From: Candidatus Paraluminiphilus aquimaris
GTDB taxonomy: Bacteria > Pseudomonadota > Gammaproteobacteria > Pseudomonadales > Halieaceae
Length of the DNA stretch: 64,000 nucleotides
NCBI RefSeq assembly: GCF_026230195.1
Contig: NZ_CP036501.1
Coordinates: 248,001-312,000 of the forward strand
Direction of reading: 5' to 3'
The first letter of the stretch is position 1. Every line of letters starts with the position of its first letter. This document shows, piece by piece, positions 43,247 through 51,549 of this stretch. A model generated the notes under the pieces. It was not told where the DNA came from, ran no database searches, and was given only the letters and a program-made list of their open reading frames with translations. The translations under genes were made by a program, and so were the position numbers.

Positions 43247-44230
43247 ATGAAAACTCAGGTAACAACGGTTTGCGATCTCGAAAAAGAACTCCCACCGGAT
43301 GCACCCGATGCGCCAAAGTGGTTGGTCAAAGCGCTGCAAGTGCCTCGCGAAGAGGGCTTCATCGAATCACAGGGCTGCGACGTGCACTACTTCCGATGGG
43401 GCAACCCAGAGAACCCCCCTTTGATATTGATGCACGGTTTCCTAGCGCATGCCCGATGCATGGCGTTCATCGCCCCGTTTCTGGCAGAGAACTACCACGT
43501 TGTTGCTTATGATTTAACGGGTATGGGCGATTCCGGCGTTCGCGACGCGTACCCCGACAGTGTCCGCGCACAAGAGGTGGTCGACGTTGCGCAGAAGACA
43601 GGGCTGTTTGAGCACGCCCAAAAGCCTATTGTTATTGCGCATTCCTATGGCGGCCATGTCGGCCTTACTGCGATGAATGAGCACCACTCTCTGTTTGGTG
43701 GCTTAATCATCTGCGACTTAATGGTACTGCGTCTCGAGCGGCTTAAAGCCCACTTCGCTGGTGGCCGACCTCTGCGCTCAGATCCAAACCGACCCAATCG
43801 GGTGTACCCTGACTACGCCGCCGCCAAGGCACGCTTTGTGCTCTCGCCCAACCAACCCTGTGGCGAGCCCTATCTTTTCGATTACATGGCCTTTCACTCC
43901 CTTAAAGAAGTTGAGGGTGGCTGGACATGGAAATTTGATACGAGCGTCTTCGACAGCGACTTTTCGGTCCGAGACCGCATACTGCATCAAGCAGAAGCTG
44001 TGGTCGCGGCACCGGGACGCAAGGCTTATATCTACGGCCAAGAGAGCCTGCTGTTTGATGATGACTCCGCCGACTACGTTCGCGAGATGGGTGGCACGGA
44101 CATGCCATTTATTGGTGTTCCCGGTGCACGACATCACCTCATGCTCGATGAGCCCATCGCCTTCGTTAGCACACTGCGCTCCGTCCTCGCCCTCTGGTCT
44201 GCGAGTGAAGAATCCGAAGCCTCTAGATAA
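43247..44230 (+). CDS. Alpha/beta hydrolase
   Basis: 327 residues. It has the oxyanion-region HGFLAHAR (about 63-70), the nucleophile elbow with S133 in IAHSYGGHVGL, and a late Asp/His. The final His lies in PGARHHLMLDEP, near residue 295. The first 40 residues (DLEKELPPDAPDAPKWLVKALQVPREEG) form a charged lead segment without a signal peptide, so it acts in the cytoplasm. It could hydrolyse a ring-cleavage product or an ester in the Rieske/PhyH pathway, by position only. It follows the EamA gene by 144 bp. Confidence 0.87.
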   Translation: MKTQVTTVCDLEKELPPDAPDAPKWLVKALQVPREEGFIESQGCDVHYFRWGNPENPPLILMHGFLAHARCMAFIAPFLAENYHVVAYDLTGMGDSGVRDAYPDSVRAQEVVDVAQKTGLFEHAQKPIVIAHSYGGHVGLTAMNEHHSLFGGLIICDLMVLRLERLKAHFAGGRPLRSDPNRPNRVYPDYAAAKARFVLSPNQPCGEPYLFDYMAFHSLKEVEGGWTWKFDTSVFDSDFSVRDRILHQAEAVVAAPGRKAYIYGQESLLFDDDSADYVREMGGTDMPFIGVPGARHHLMLDEPIAFVSTLRSVLALWSASEESEASR

Positions 44231-44438
44231 GTGTGTGCACCTGATTGAAGTGACACCCGCGTGAAATCTAAGGCTTCGCTTTCTAGGTGTATGTGGCCTG
44301 CCCATACCCCATGAATAACGAAATTCGCGACATCTGCACACCTAACACTAATAGGCAGGGTCCTCGCTCGCCAATCGCCCATGTCTGTTGTGGATGAGTT
44401 AGGCTCTTAACTTTGGTCATTCGCGAGCGCTTCAAAGT

Positions 44439-45539
44439 ATGAAATCTACTCTTATTCTGAGCTTACTTCTTTTTAGCGGTCTCACGCTCGCAAGTGATCC
44501 GAACGCCGAGCAAAGCTACGCCAAGGTGTTTTCTAATCTTGCAATGGACTGTGTTCACAAGGAGTACAGCAACAAAATTGCTCACTTCATGCACAGTGAT
44601 GACGATTTAAAACCACCTCGAGAACTGTATCCGGCGTTTTACGGCTGCTTCGATTGGCACTCCTCGGTGCATGGCCATTGGCTGTTGGTGAGGCTGCTGA
44701 ATACACATGAAGACGACGTCGATAGCGCCGCAATCATACAATCGCTGGATATGAGCTTTACTGAAGAAAATCTGGCGGGTGAGCTTGCGAGTTATTCTCG
44801 ACCGGGCATGAAATCATTCGAACGGCCCTATGGTATAGCTTGGTTACTTCAGCTTACCGCTGAGTTGAGGCAATCGAGTCGGCCAGAGGCTCAGCGCTGG
44901 CTTCGCTTTTTATTGCCACTAGAGCGGCAGGCCGTCGCCAATGTCAGTGAGTGGTTGCCTAAACTCTCGTTTCCGATTCGAACCGGCGAGCACAGCCAAA
45001 CCGCATTCGCCTTTGGTCTCATGTTGGACTGGGCTGAAATTGCCGCGGATGAGAAATTCCATTCGCTGTTGAAAGCCCGAATTCGTGAACTCTATGCAGG
45101 CGATGTCGACTGTCCCTTGGCTTATGAGCCCTCAGGACAAGACTTCCTATCACCTTGCATTGCCGAGGCTGATCTCATGCGACGGGTATTCACCCGGACA
45201 GAATTTGCCGAATGGTTAACGCTTTTTTTCCCGACGCTGTCTGCCGAAACCGGTAGCGATTGGCTAGCTCCAGCCGTTGTCACGGATAAAACCGATGGCA
45301 AACTCGCGCATCTTGACGGCCTCAACACGAGTCGTGCTTGGATGCTTGAGGGAATTATTCTCGGACTACCATCGGGCGATGAACGACGCGCACCGCTCCG
45401 CGTGGCCGCTGAAGCGCACCGAAAGGCTGGCCTCGATGCTGTGTTAGGCGACATGCACTACATGGGGAGCCATTGGCTCGGTAGTTTTGCCACCTATCTC
45501 GAGACGGCTCGCGGCCACTCGCCAGGGGCAAACCGTTAA
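44439..45539 (+). CDS. DUF2891-family exported protein
   Basis: 366 residues with a signal peptide (MKSTLILSLLLFSGLTLA). The family signature ELYPAFYGCFDWHSSVHGHWLLVRLL lies at about residues 64-89. Later family blocks are SFERPYGIAWLLQLTAEL, SFPIRTGEHSQTAFAFGLMLDWA, CPLAYEPSGQDFLSPCIAEADLMRRV and the C-terminal HYMGSHWLGSFATYL. The helix-rich pattern resembles an (alpha/alpha) barrel as in many glycan enzymes, but no enzymatic activity has been established for DUF2891. The gene stands alone, followed by a Fur-box promoter. Confidence 0.85.
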   Translation: MKSTLILSLLLFSGLTLASDPNAEQSYAKVFSNLAMDCVHKEYSNKIAHFMHSDDDLKPPRELYPAFYGCFDWHSSVHGHWLLVRLLNTHEDDVDSAAIIQSLDMSFTEENLAGELASYSRPGMKSFERPYGIAWLLQLTAELRQSSRPEAQRWLRFLLPLERQAVANVSEWLPKLSFPIRTGEHSQTAFAFGLMLDWAEIAADEKFHSLLKARIRELYAGDVDCPLAYEPSGQDFLSPCIAEADLMRRVFTRTEFAEWLTLFFPTLSAETGSDWLAPAVVTDKTDGKLAHLDGLNTSRAWMLEGIILGLPSGDERRAPLRVAAEAHRKAGLDAVLGDMHYMGSHWLGSFATYLETARGHSPGANR

Positions 45540-45647
45540 GTTATTTATCGCAGCAAGCCCCAGACCCTGACAGGTAGCGTCGTGACCTATTAGACGCGCT
45601 ACGAACAGACCTCGCTTTGTCATGAGGCAGTAACTTTCTTTTTAAAT

Positions 45648-45666
45648 GAGAATGATTTGCATTTAC
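45648..45666 (+). promoter_or_regulatory. Fur box
   Basis: GAGAATGATTTGCATTTAC matches the 19-bp Fur consensus at 13 positions by hand count, including GA-AATGAT and CATT. It is 51 bp upstream of the ATG at 45717, at a promoter-like distance. Confidence 0.7.
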
Positions 45667-45716
45667 ATTAAAGAGCCGTTACTGTCCTCGAAGACACATA
45701 ACCCCGGGCATCCATT

Positions 45717-46196
45717 ATGCAGACCTTTTTAACGCCCTCTTTCTTAGAAAAAGAGGAGATGCGCCTTTTATGCAAGGACGCCATCACCTCCGATCTGTCA
45801 TGGAGCGCCTATATCGAAACCGGTATTCACCTGCTCAACGCGGGCGAAGAGAGCGCCGCGTTTATGGAGTTAGGAGGCGCCTTGCAAATTGCGCATAAGC
45901 AAGTGTGCACAACCCCCGCGCCAACTTGGCGCTGGGCAATGCGACTAACAGAGAGCGCCAACCTCCTGGTCATCACCCTAAATTTACTCGAATGCGAGCG
46001 CCTTATTGACCCTTTCTTGCACAATATGCACAGCCAAATCGCGGTACTTCCGCCGCTCGTTGGTTGTCCCCAGGGTAAAAATAAGACGTGGTTATGCAAC
46101 TGGTGTAAATCAATGAATTGCCCTCGTCGACAAGCGCAGCTCGCCGCGATGTACGCGCATCAAGCACGGCGTCAGGGGCAAAAGGCCCTGCATTAA
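45717..46196 (+). CDS. Unknown protein under Fur control, with a C-terminal Cys cluster
   Basis: 159 residues, no signal peptide or membrane helix. The first 110 residues are mostly helical (EKEEMRLLCKDAI, WSAYIETGIHLLNAGEESAAFMELGGALQIAHKQV, RLTESANLLVITLNLLECERLIDPFLHNM). The C-terminal third holds four closely spaced cysteines: VGC-PQGKNKTWL-C-NW-C-KSMN-C-PRR, a possible iron-sulfur or zinc site. A Fur box lies just upstream, so the gene is probably induced by iron limitation. It is convergent with thrS. The family is not recognised; a helper of iron uptake or sensing is one possibility. Confidence 0.7.
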   Translation: MQTFLTPSFLEKEEMRLLCKDAITSDLSWSAYIETGIHLLNAGEESAAFMELGGALQIAHKQVCTTPAPTWRWAMRLTESANLLVITLNLLECERLIDPFLHNMHSQIAVLPPLVGCPQGKNKTWLCNWCKSMNCPRRQAQLAAMYAHQARRQGQKALH

Positions 46197-46252
46197 CGAG
46201 CAAGATCAGTTAGATCAATTAACCCGACTTCGATCCAGTAGGCCCATCAACA

Positions 46253-46271
46253 GAGCGCCTAGCAGGCGCTC
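46253..46271. terminator. Possible bidirectional terminator
   Basis: A perfect 7-bp stem GAGCGCC / GGCGCTC with loop tagca lies between the convergent unknown gene (ends 46196) and thrS (ends 46281). No real T-run follows on either strand, so it may be weak. Confidence 0.45.
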
Positions 46272-46280
46272 AATCCTAGA

Positions 46281-48200
46281 TCAGCGAAGCATTACCAAAT
46301 CATCAGCGAGCTTATTGGCAAAGTCATCAACGGACATGGTACCCAAATCATCACCCTTTTGGGTTCTGACAGCGATCTCCCCATTGTCCATTTCGCGATG
46401 GCCTGCCACCAACAAGTAAGGCGTCGCCTGAAGCGTGTGCTCACGAATCTTAAAACCGATCTTCTCGTTTCGAAGGTCAGTGGTAACACGAATGCCTCGC
46501 GCTTTTAGACGCTTCTCGACGTCTTTGACGTAGTCATCCTGCTTATCGGTAATTGTCATTAGGACCGCTTGAACCGGCGACAACCATACGGGGAATTTCC
46601 CCTCGTAATGCTCAATGAGAATACCAATGAAGCGCTCTAATGAACCAAACAGCGCTCGGTGCAACATGACAGGACGCTTGTCACGGCTCCCGTCCTCGTC
46701 CACGTAACTGATGTCAAAGCGCTCAGGCAAATTCATATCAACCTGCAAGGTGCCACACTGCCAGTCCCGTCCAATCGCATCGCGCAATACAAATTCAAGC
46801 TTAGGCCCGTAGAAGGCGCCCTCTCCTGGGAAGAGAATGTAGTCCAAGCCCATAACATCGAGCGCGTTACTGAGTGCGCCCTCGAGCTTGTCCCATACCT
46901 CGTCACTACCGATACGGTTCTCGGGGCGAGTCGAAAGCTTGATAATGACATCGTCAAAACCGAAGTCTTTGTAGATATCGAGCACCAGTCTGACCACGTC
47001 GATGCACTCCTGCTCCATTTGCGGCTCGGTGCAGTAAATGTGCGCATCATCTTGGGTAAAGTGGCGTACACGCATTAGTCCGTGAAGTGCACCCGATGGT
47101 TCGTAGCGGTGTACTTTTCCAAACTCAGCCATACGCAATGGGAGATCACGATAACTCTTTAGACCCTGGGCAAACATCGATACTGACCCCGGGCAGTTCA
47201 TGGGCTTTAGCGCAAAGATCCGCTCGTCCTCAGTTTGCGTTGAGAACATATTTTCACGGTAATTAAACCAGTGACCCGAGGTTTCCCAGAGGCTTCGATC
47301 CATTACGTCTGGCGTGTTGACCTCAACGTAGCCAGCCTCGTCCTGACGCTGACGCATGTAATCGAGTAGCTGCCGAAATAGCGTCCAGCCCTTGGGATGC
47401 CAGAAAACCGAGCCTGGCGCATCGTCGCTGAAATGGAAGAAATCGAGTTTACGACCAATTTTTCGATGATCTCGCTTCTCCGCTTCCTCAAGCTGCGTCA
47501 GATGTTTGTTGAGTTCCTTCTTGTCGCGCCAGGCTGTGCCATAAATCCGTTGTAAGGTCGCGTTATTCGAGTCACCGCGCCAATAAGCGCCGGCAAGCTT
47601 CATCAACTTGAAAGCTTTCGGTAGCTTGCCTGTACTCGGCAAGTGAGGCCCTCGACAAACGTCGAACCAATCACCCTGACGGTAGACTGATACTTCCTCT
47701 CCGTCCGGGATGATGTCTTCGATGATCTCGACTTTGTAGCGCTCACCAATGTCACCAAAGGTATGCTTTGCGGTGTCACGATCCCAGACCTCACGCGTAA
47801 TCGCTAAATCACGATCAACGATTTCAGTCATTCGGTCTTCAATCTTGGTGAGGTCATCCGCCGAGAAAGGTGTCTCACGCGCAAAATCGTAATAGAAGCC
47901 GTCATCAATGGCGGGGCCAATCGTCACCTGTGTCCCCGGAAACAGTTCTTGCACTGCCTGGGCCATCACATGGGCTGCGTCGTGGCGAATCAGCTCAAGA
48001 GCCTCATCGCTCTTTGCCGTGATGATCGAGAGTGCGGCGTCGTCTGCCATAACAAATGACGTATCGACCATCTCGCCATTCACTTTTCCTGCCAGAGCGG
48101 CCTTCGCAAGACCCGGCCCAATATCGGCAGCAACATCAAAAACAGAAACGGGAGTATCGAATTGACGAGACGATCCGTCAGGAAGCGTAATTTGCGGCAT
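46281..48200 (-). CDS. thrS: Threonyl-tRNA synthetase
   Basis: 639 residues, the usual full length. Domains in order are TGS (1-60), the editing domain with [17 protein letters not shown] (73-89) and the class II core. Class II motif 1 lies around [30 protein letters not shown], the Zn-binding cysteine in [13 protein letters not shown], and motif 2 in [35 protein letters not shown]. Motif 3 is [21 protein letters not shown]. The anticodon-binding domain is C-terminal. It charges tRNA-Thr. The ATG has gaggtaac upstream. Unlike many gammaproteobacteria, no infC-rpmI-rplT genes follow. Confidence 0.97.
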   Translation of the reverse strand: MPQITLPDGSSRQFDTPVSVFDVAADIGPGLAKAALAGKVNGEMVDTSFVMADDAALSIITAKSDEALELIRHDAAHVMAQAVQELFPGTQVTIGPAIDDGFYYDFARETPFSADDLTKIEDRMTEIVDRDLAITREVWDRDTAKHTFGDIGERYKVEIIEDIIPDGEEVSVYRQGDWFDVCRGPHLPSTGKLPKAFKLMKLAGAYWRGDSNNATLQRIYGTAWRDKKELNKHLTQLEEAEKRDHRKIGRKLDFFHFSDDAPGSVFWHPKGWTLFRQLLDYMRQRQDEAGYVEVNTPDVMDRSLWETSGHWFNYRENMFSTQTEDERIFALKPMNCPGSVSMFAQGLKSYRDLPLRMAEFGKVHRYEPSGALHGLMRVRHFTQDDAHIYCTEPQMEQECIDVVRLVLDIYKDFGFDDVIIKLSTRPENRIGSDEVWDKLEGALSNALDVMGLDYILFPGEGAFYGPKLEFVLRDAIGRDWQCGTLQVDMNLPERFDISYVDEDGSRDKRPVMLHRALFGSLERFIGILIEHYEGKFPVWLSPVQAVLMTITDKQDDYVKDVEKRLKARGIRVTTDLRNEKIGFKIREHTLQATPYLLVAGHREMDNGEIAVRTQKGDDLGTMSVDDFANKLADDLVMLR

Positions 48201-48503
48201 GTTTGTTACCTCGGTCAGTGGCGGCCCACACTAAAGGCTGCTTGGCTAATATTTGGGGTGTCCTACGCGGTGCGAAGTATATGTTGAATTCGCCATTAGC
48301 GTAAGCCAATGCCCTTGGAGGGGCGCCGGAAGTGTCATTATTGCGATCATTTTCCCTCTTAGTAAGCATGAGATGGCAGCCGGAATCTTGGGTTGGCGCG
48401 CATCTACAGTGCGTTAAGAGGATGAATATGATTAAAGAAACCACTACCCTCGGTCAAAAAATAGCGATAAGTATTTTCGCCGAGGTCAGGACAAGGAGGC
48501 ACC
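48201..48503. other. Divergent intergenic region
   Basis: About 300 bp between thrS (-) and the S9 peptidase gene (+). It must contain the thrS leader and promoter. No tRNA-like thrS operator or T-box was recognised by eye. Confidence 0.4.
48493..48499 (+). promoter_or_regulatory. Strong Shine-Dalgarno that fixes the GTG start at 48504
   Basis: AAGGAGG, a perfect anti-16S match, is 4 bases before the GTG, so the GTG is preferred over later in-frame codons. Confidence 0.75.
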
Positions 48504-50615
48504 GTGCTTCAGATTACACACTCCCCCCACTCCCTTAATGCGCTGAGAAAAATCGGTCGACGCCTGCTTGCGGCAACGCTTATTTGGATCCCCACGCTTG
48601 GGTTCTCCGCTGAGGAATCGCTTCGCCCTTTCAACGCCATGGATGTCTTCGACCTTGAATGGGTAAGTGACCCACAAGTTTCACCTGATGGGAATCGTGT
48701 TGTCTATGTGAGACGTTCAAACGACATCATGAGCGACCGCACCCGTTCTCACCTCTGGCGCATCGATACTGACGGCAATAACCACCGCCCATTGTTATCA
48801 AATAACGACAATGCTTACTCACCAAGATGGTCGCCAGATGGCAACCGGCTCGCGTTCATATCCTCTTCCACGGGCTCGTCGCAAATTCATGTGAGATGGA
48901 TGGATAATGGCGATGTGGCTGTCGTAACCCATCTTCAGTCCTCGCCGTTGAACTTGAGTTGGTCACCTGACGGCAGGTGGTTGGCATTCACCCTGTCCGT
49001 CAAGGCGCCAACAGAACCGATGGTCAAGCCGCGATCAAAGCCCAAGGGTGCAACGTGGGCGGATAAGCCTATTACCGTGAGCACCACTCGCTATCAGTAC
49101 GATGGCCGGGGAATCGTTGCCCCCTCTTACCGGCATGTCTTTGTCGTCCCCGCCGAGGGCGGCTCAGCTCGACAACTTACAACAGGTAACTTTAACCACA
49201 GCGGCGCCCTGAGCTGGTCTTCCGACAGCCAACAGATTTTCTTCTCCGCTTACCGACAAGATGATTGGGAACTGGTTAGCGGTGAGGCGGACATCTATGC
49301 GGTTGATATTGCAAGTAAGACGTTGACCCAAATCACACGTGAACCGGGTGCAGAGCGCAACCCACAGGTTTCACCCAATGGCCGCATGCTGACGTTTACT
49401 CACCAAGTACGGCGTCCGTTGGCGTTCACACCGGACAAAATAGCGGTCAGTAAACTCGATGGCTCTGATCTTCAGATTATCAGCGGCGACCTCGACGGTG
49501 ATGCCAGCGGATTGATTTGGTCGAAAGACAGCCAGTCCATTTTTTATCTCTACGATGAACGTGGTGAGCGAAAAATAGGTAAAGCGAGCCTTAAAGGTGA
49601 GCTCCGCAAGGTCGTATCGGGACTGGGCGGTACAACCATTGGTAGACCCTACCTGTCCGGTGGTTTCCACGTGGCTAGCAATACGATTGCCTTCACGCGA
49701 GGACGTTCCGATCGACCGGCTGATCTCGCCATAATGAAAAAGGGAAAGACACGCGTCATCACCTCACTAAACGAGGACGTTCTCCCATTTCGACAGCTCG
49801 GCAAGGTTCAAGAGCTCGTCTACACCTCGTCACACGATGCTCAGGAGATTCAGGGCTGGTACATCACGCCACCTAACTTTGATCCCAACAAGAAGTACCC
49901 GTTGATTTTAGAGATCCATGGGGGACCGCACTTAGCCTACGGACCCAACTTCTCCGCCGAGCTTCAGATGATGGCGGCACAAGGCTATGTTGTCTTTTAT
50001 GACAATCATCGGGGTAGTCTGTCCTATGGCGAAGACTTTGCTCTTTTGCTGCAGTACAAATACTCAAGCAAAGAAGACTTTGCCGATCACATGTCCGGCA
50101 TTGATGCCTTGATTAAGAAAGGCTTTATCGATGACCGCAATCTGTTCATCGCGGGCGGGAGCGCAGGCGGTATCGCCGCGGCCTACGCGATTGGTCTTAC
50201 CGATCGGTTCAACGCGGCTGTTGCCGCCAAGCCTGTCATTAATTGGGTCAGTAAAACACTCACTGCTGACTCAATGGTTGGCCAGATTTACCATCAATTT
50301 CCGGGCCCACCGTGGGAACACCTTGATCACTATTGGAAACGCTCCCCCTTATCACTCATTGGTAATGTCACAACCCCAACTATGTTGTTAACGGGCGAAA
50401 ACGATCGACGCACCCCCATGTCAGAAACAGAGCAGTTCTATCAGGCGCTTCGCTTGAAAGGTGTCGATAGCGTCATGATTCGCATGCCGGGCGCATCCCA
50501 CGGCATCGCGAGTCGACCCTCTAGGTTGGTGAGTAAGGTCGATCACATTCTTGCCTGGTTTGAACGCTATAAAAAGGCAGACGATGCAGCAGAGAAAGGG
50601 GCTAAAGACGATTGA
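48504..50615 (+). CDS. Exported S9-family (prolyl oligopeptidase/acylaminoacyl-type) peptidase
   Basis: 703 residues starting at GTG 48504, which has the perfect aaggagg site. An N-terminal signal sequence (residues about 18-36, RKIGRRLLAATLIWIPTLGFSA) directs export. A beta-propeller with TolB-like blades follows (VSPDGNRVVYVR, PRWSPDGNRLAFISS, LSWSPDGRWLAF, QVSPNGRMLTFTHQ). The catalytic alpha/beta domain has nucleophile S553 in AGGSAGGIAAAYA, the oxyanion block EIHGGPHLAYGP, the late Asp in GENDRRTPMSE and the His in GASHGIASRP. It would cleave oligopeptides in the periplasm. Monocistronic; upstream is the divergent thrS. Confidence 0.92.
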   Translation: MLQITHSPHSLNALRKIGRRLLAATLIWIPTLGFSAEESLRPFNAMDVFDLEWVSDPQVSPDGNRVVYVRRSNDIMSDRTRSHLWRIDTDGNNHRPLLSNNDNAYSPRWSPDGNRLAFISSSTGSSQIHVRWMDNGDVAVVTHLQSSPLNLSWSPDGRWLAFTLSVKAPTEPMVKPRSKPKGATWADKPITVSTTRYQYDGRGIVAPSYRHVFVVPAEGGSARQLTTGNFNHSGALSWSSDSQQIFFSAYRQDDWELVSGEADIYAVDIASKTLTQITREPGAERNPQVSPNGRMLTFTHQVRRPLAFTPDKIAVSKLDGSDLQIISGDLDGDASGLIWSKDSQSIFYLYDERGERKIGKASLKGELRKVVSGLGGTTIGRPYLSGGFHVASNTIAFTRGRSDRPADLAIMKKGKTRVITSLNEDVLPFRQLGKVQELVYTSSHDAQEIQGWYITPPNFDPNKKYPLILEIHGGPHLAYGPNFSAELQMMAAQGYVVFYDNHRGSLSYGEDFALLLQYKYSSKEDFADHMSGIDALIKKGFIDDRNLFIAGGSAGGIAAAYAIGLTDRFNAAVAAKPVINWVSKTLTADSMVGQIYHQFPGPPWEHLDHYWKRSPLSLIGNVTTPTMLLTGENDRRTPMSETEQFYQALRLKGVDSVMIRMPGASHGIASRPSRLVSKVDHILAWFERYKKADDAAEKGAKDD

Positions 50616-50782
50616 GCCTTGGGCTGTACGTTATCCAGAAGGTTGAGCAACAAAAACACTTGGCCGATGCAGACCTGCTGTTGGCCTCAAACGGCTAAGG
50701 TAGTGCGTCCGACTAAAAAATATGAAACGCTCACAACTTCTTACAACTTCTCACCACACCATAGCGGGGAACGGTCTACCTC

Positions 50783-51481
50783 ATGATGAACACGCCAAGC
50801 TACGATGAACTGTATCAGCGCGCCTGCGAGCGCAAAGGCGGCGAGGCCGAAGTGGAGGCGCTCCTCCCCACCTCGGCTACCAAACAGCAATTAACGCGCC
50901 TAGGTTCAGATCGATACCTCGCCGAGTTCACACGTAAAATTTTTCAGTCCGGGTTTGTATGGCGCATCGTTAACAACAAATGGCCCAACTTCGAAGAAGT
51001 CTTTTGGAATTTCGATATCGAGCGCTTACTGATGATGCCGGAGGATATGCTCGAGCGAAAAGCGAGCGACCCCGGCATTATTCGCAACTACAACAAAGTC
51101 AAAACGGTGCTGCAGAACGCGGTCATGATTTCGGACACCGAGCGACGCGTAGATTCAAGCTTTGGTGAATTCATTGCCAACTGGCCGGAAGACGACGTCA
51201 TCAGCCTTTGGGTCTATCTTAAAAAGCATGGGAGCCGACTAGGTGGTAATACCGGTCCCTATGCGTTGCGCACATTGGGTGTGGACACCTTCCTAATGAC
51301 AGTAGACGTCGAGACCTTTTTACGTAATCACAACATCGTCGATTCGGGCACACACAGCCTTCGGGCGCTAAAGGCGACGCAACACTATTTCAACGAACTT
51401 CGTGAAGAGAGTGGCAGAAGTCTGTCGCAACTCAGCCGCTTGGTGTCCCTAGGCATTGGAAAGAACTTCACCGATGACTAG
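50783..51481 (+). CDS. DNA-3-methyladenine glycosylase I (Tag)-like protein, catalytic residue altered
   Basis: 232 residues. The region YLAEFTRKIFQSGFVWRIVNNKWPNFEEVFWNFDIERLLMM (about 45-85) aligns with the helical core of Tag glycosylases (LEGQQAGLSW, then a W-x-x-F segment). An HhH-like element follows (GVDTFLMTVDVETFLRNHN). In E. coli Tag the catalytic Glu sits in LEGQQAGLSW; here the equivalent position is Lys52. The Cys and His residues of the Tag zinc site are also absent. It is thus a divergent family member; lesion specificity, or any glycosylase activity, is uncertain. Start ATG 50783 or the adjacent ATG 50786. Confidence 0.75.
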   Translation: MMNTPSYDELYQRACERKGGEAEVEALLPTSATKQQLTRLGSDRYLAEFTRKIFQSGFVWRIVNNKWPNFEEVFWNFDIERLLMMPEDMLERKASDPGIIRNYNKVKTVLQNAVMISDTERRVDSSFGEFIANWPEDDVISLWVYLKKHGSRLGGNTGPYALRTLGVDTFLMTVDVETFLRNHNIVDSGTHSLRALKATQHYFNELREESGRSLSQLSRLVSLGIGKNFTDD

Positions 51482-51549
51482 ATATAGGCCCTTCACCTTC
51501 GGTTATGAGATAGAGTGATATAAATAAATCTTACAACGCCGAGGGAACA

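Noticed and set aside
43778-44341. Open frame (-) opposite the alpha/beta hydrolase
   Set aside because: The hydrolase on the other strand has all catalytic motifs; this frame has none.
50732-50751. Short 10-bp tandem repeat (acaacttctt / acaacttctc)
   Set aside because: Too short and AT-rich to distinguish from chance.
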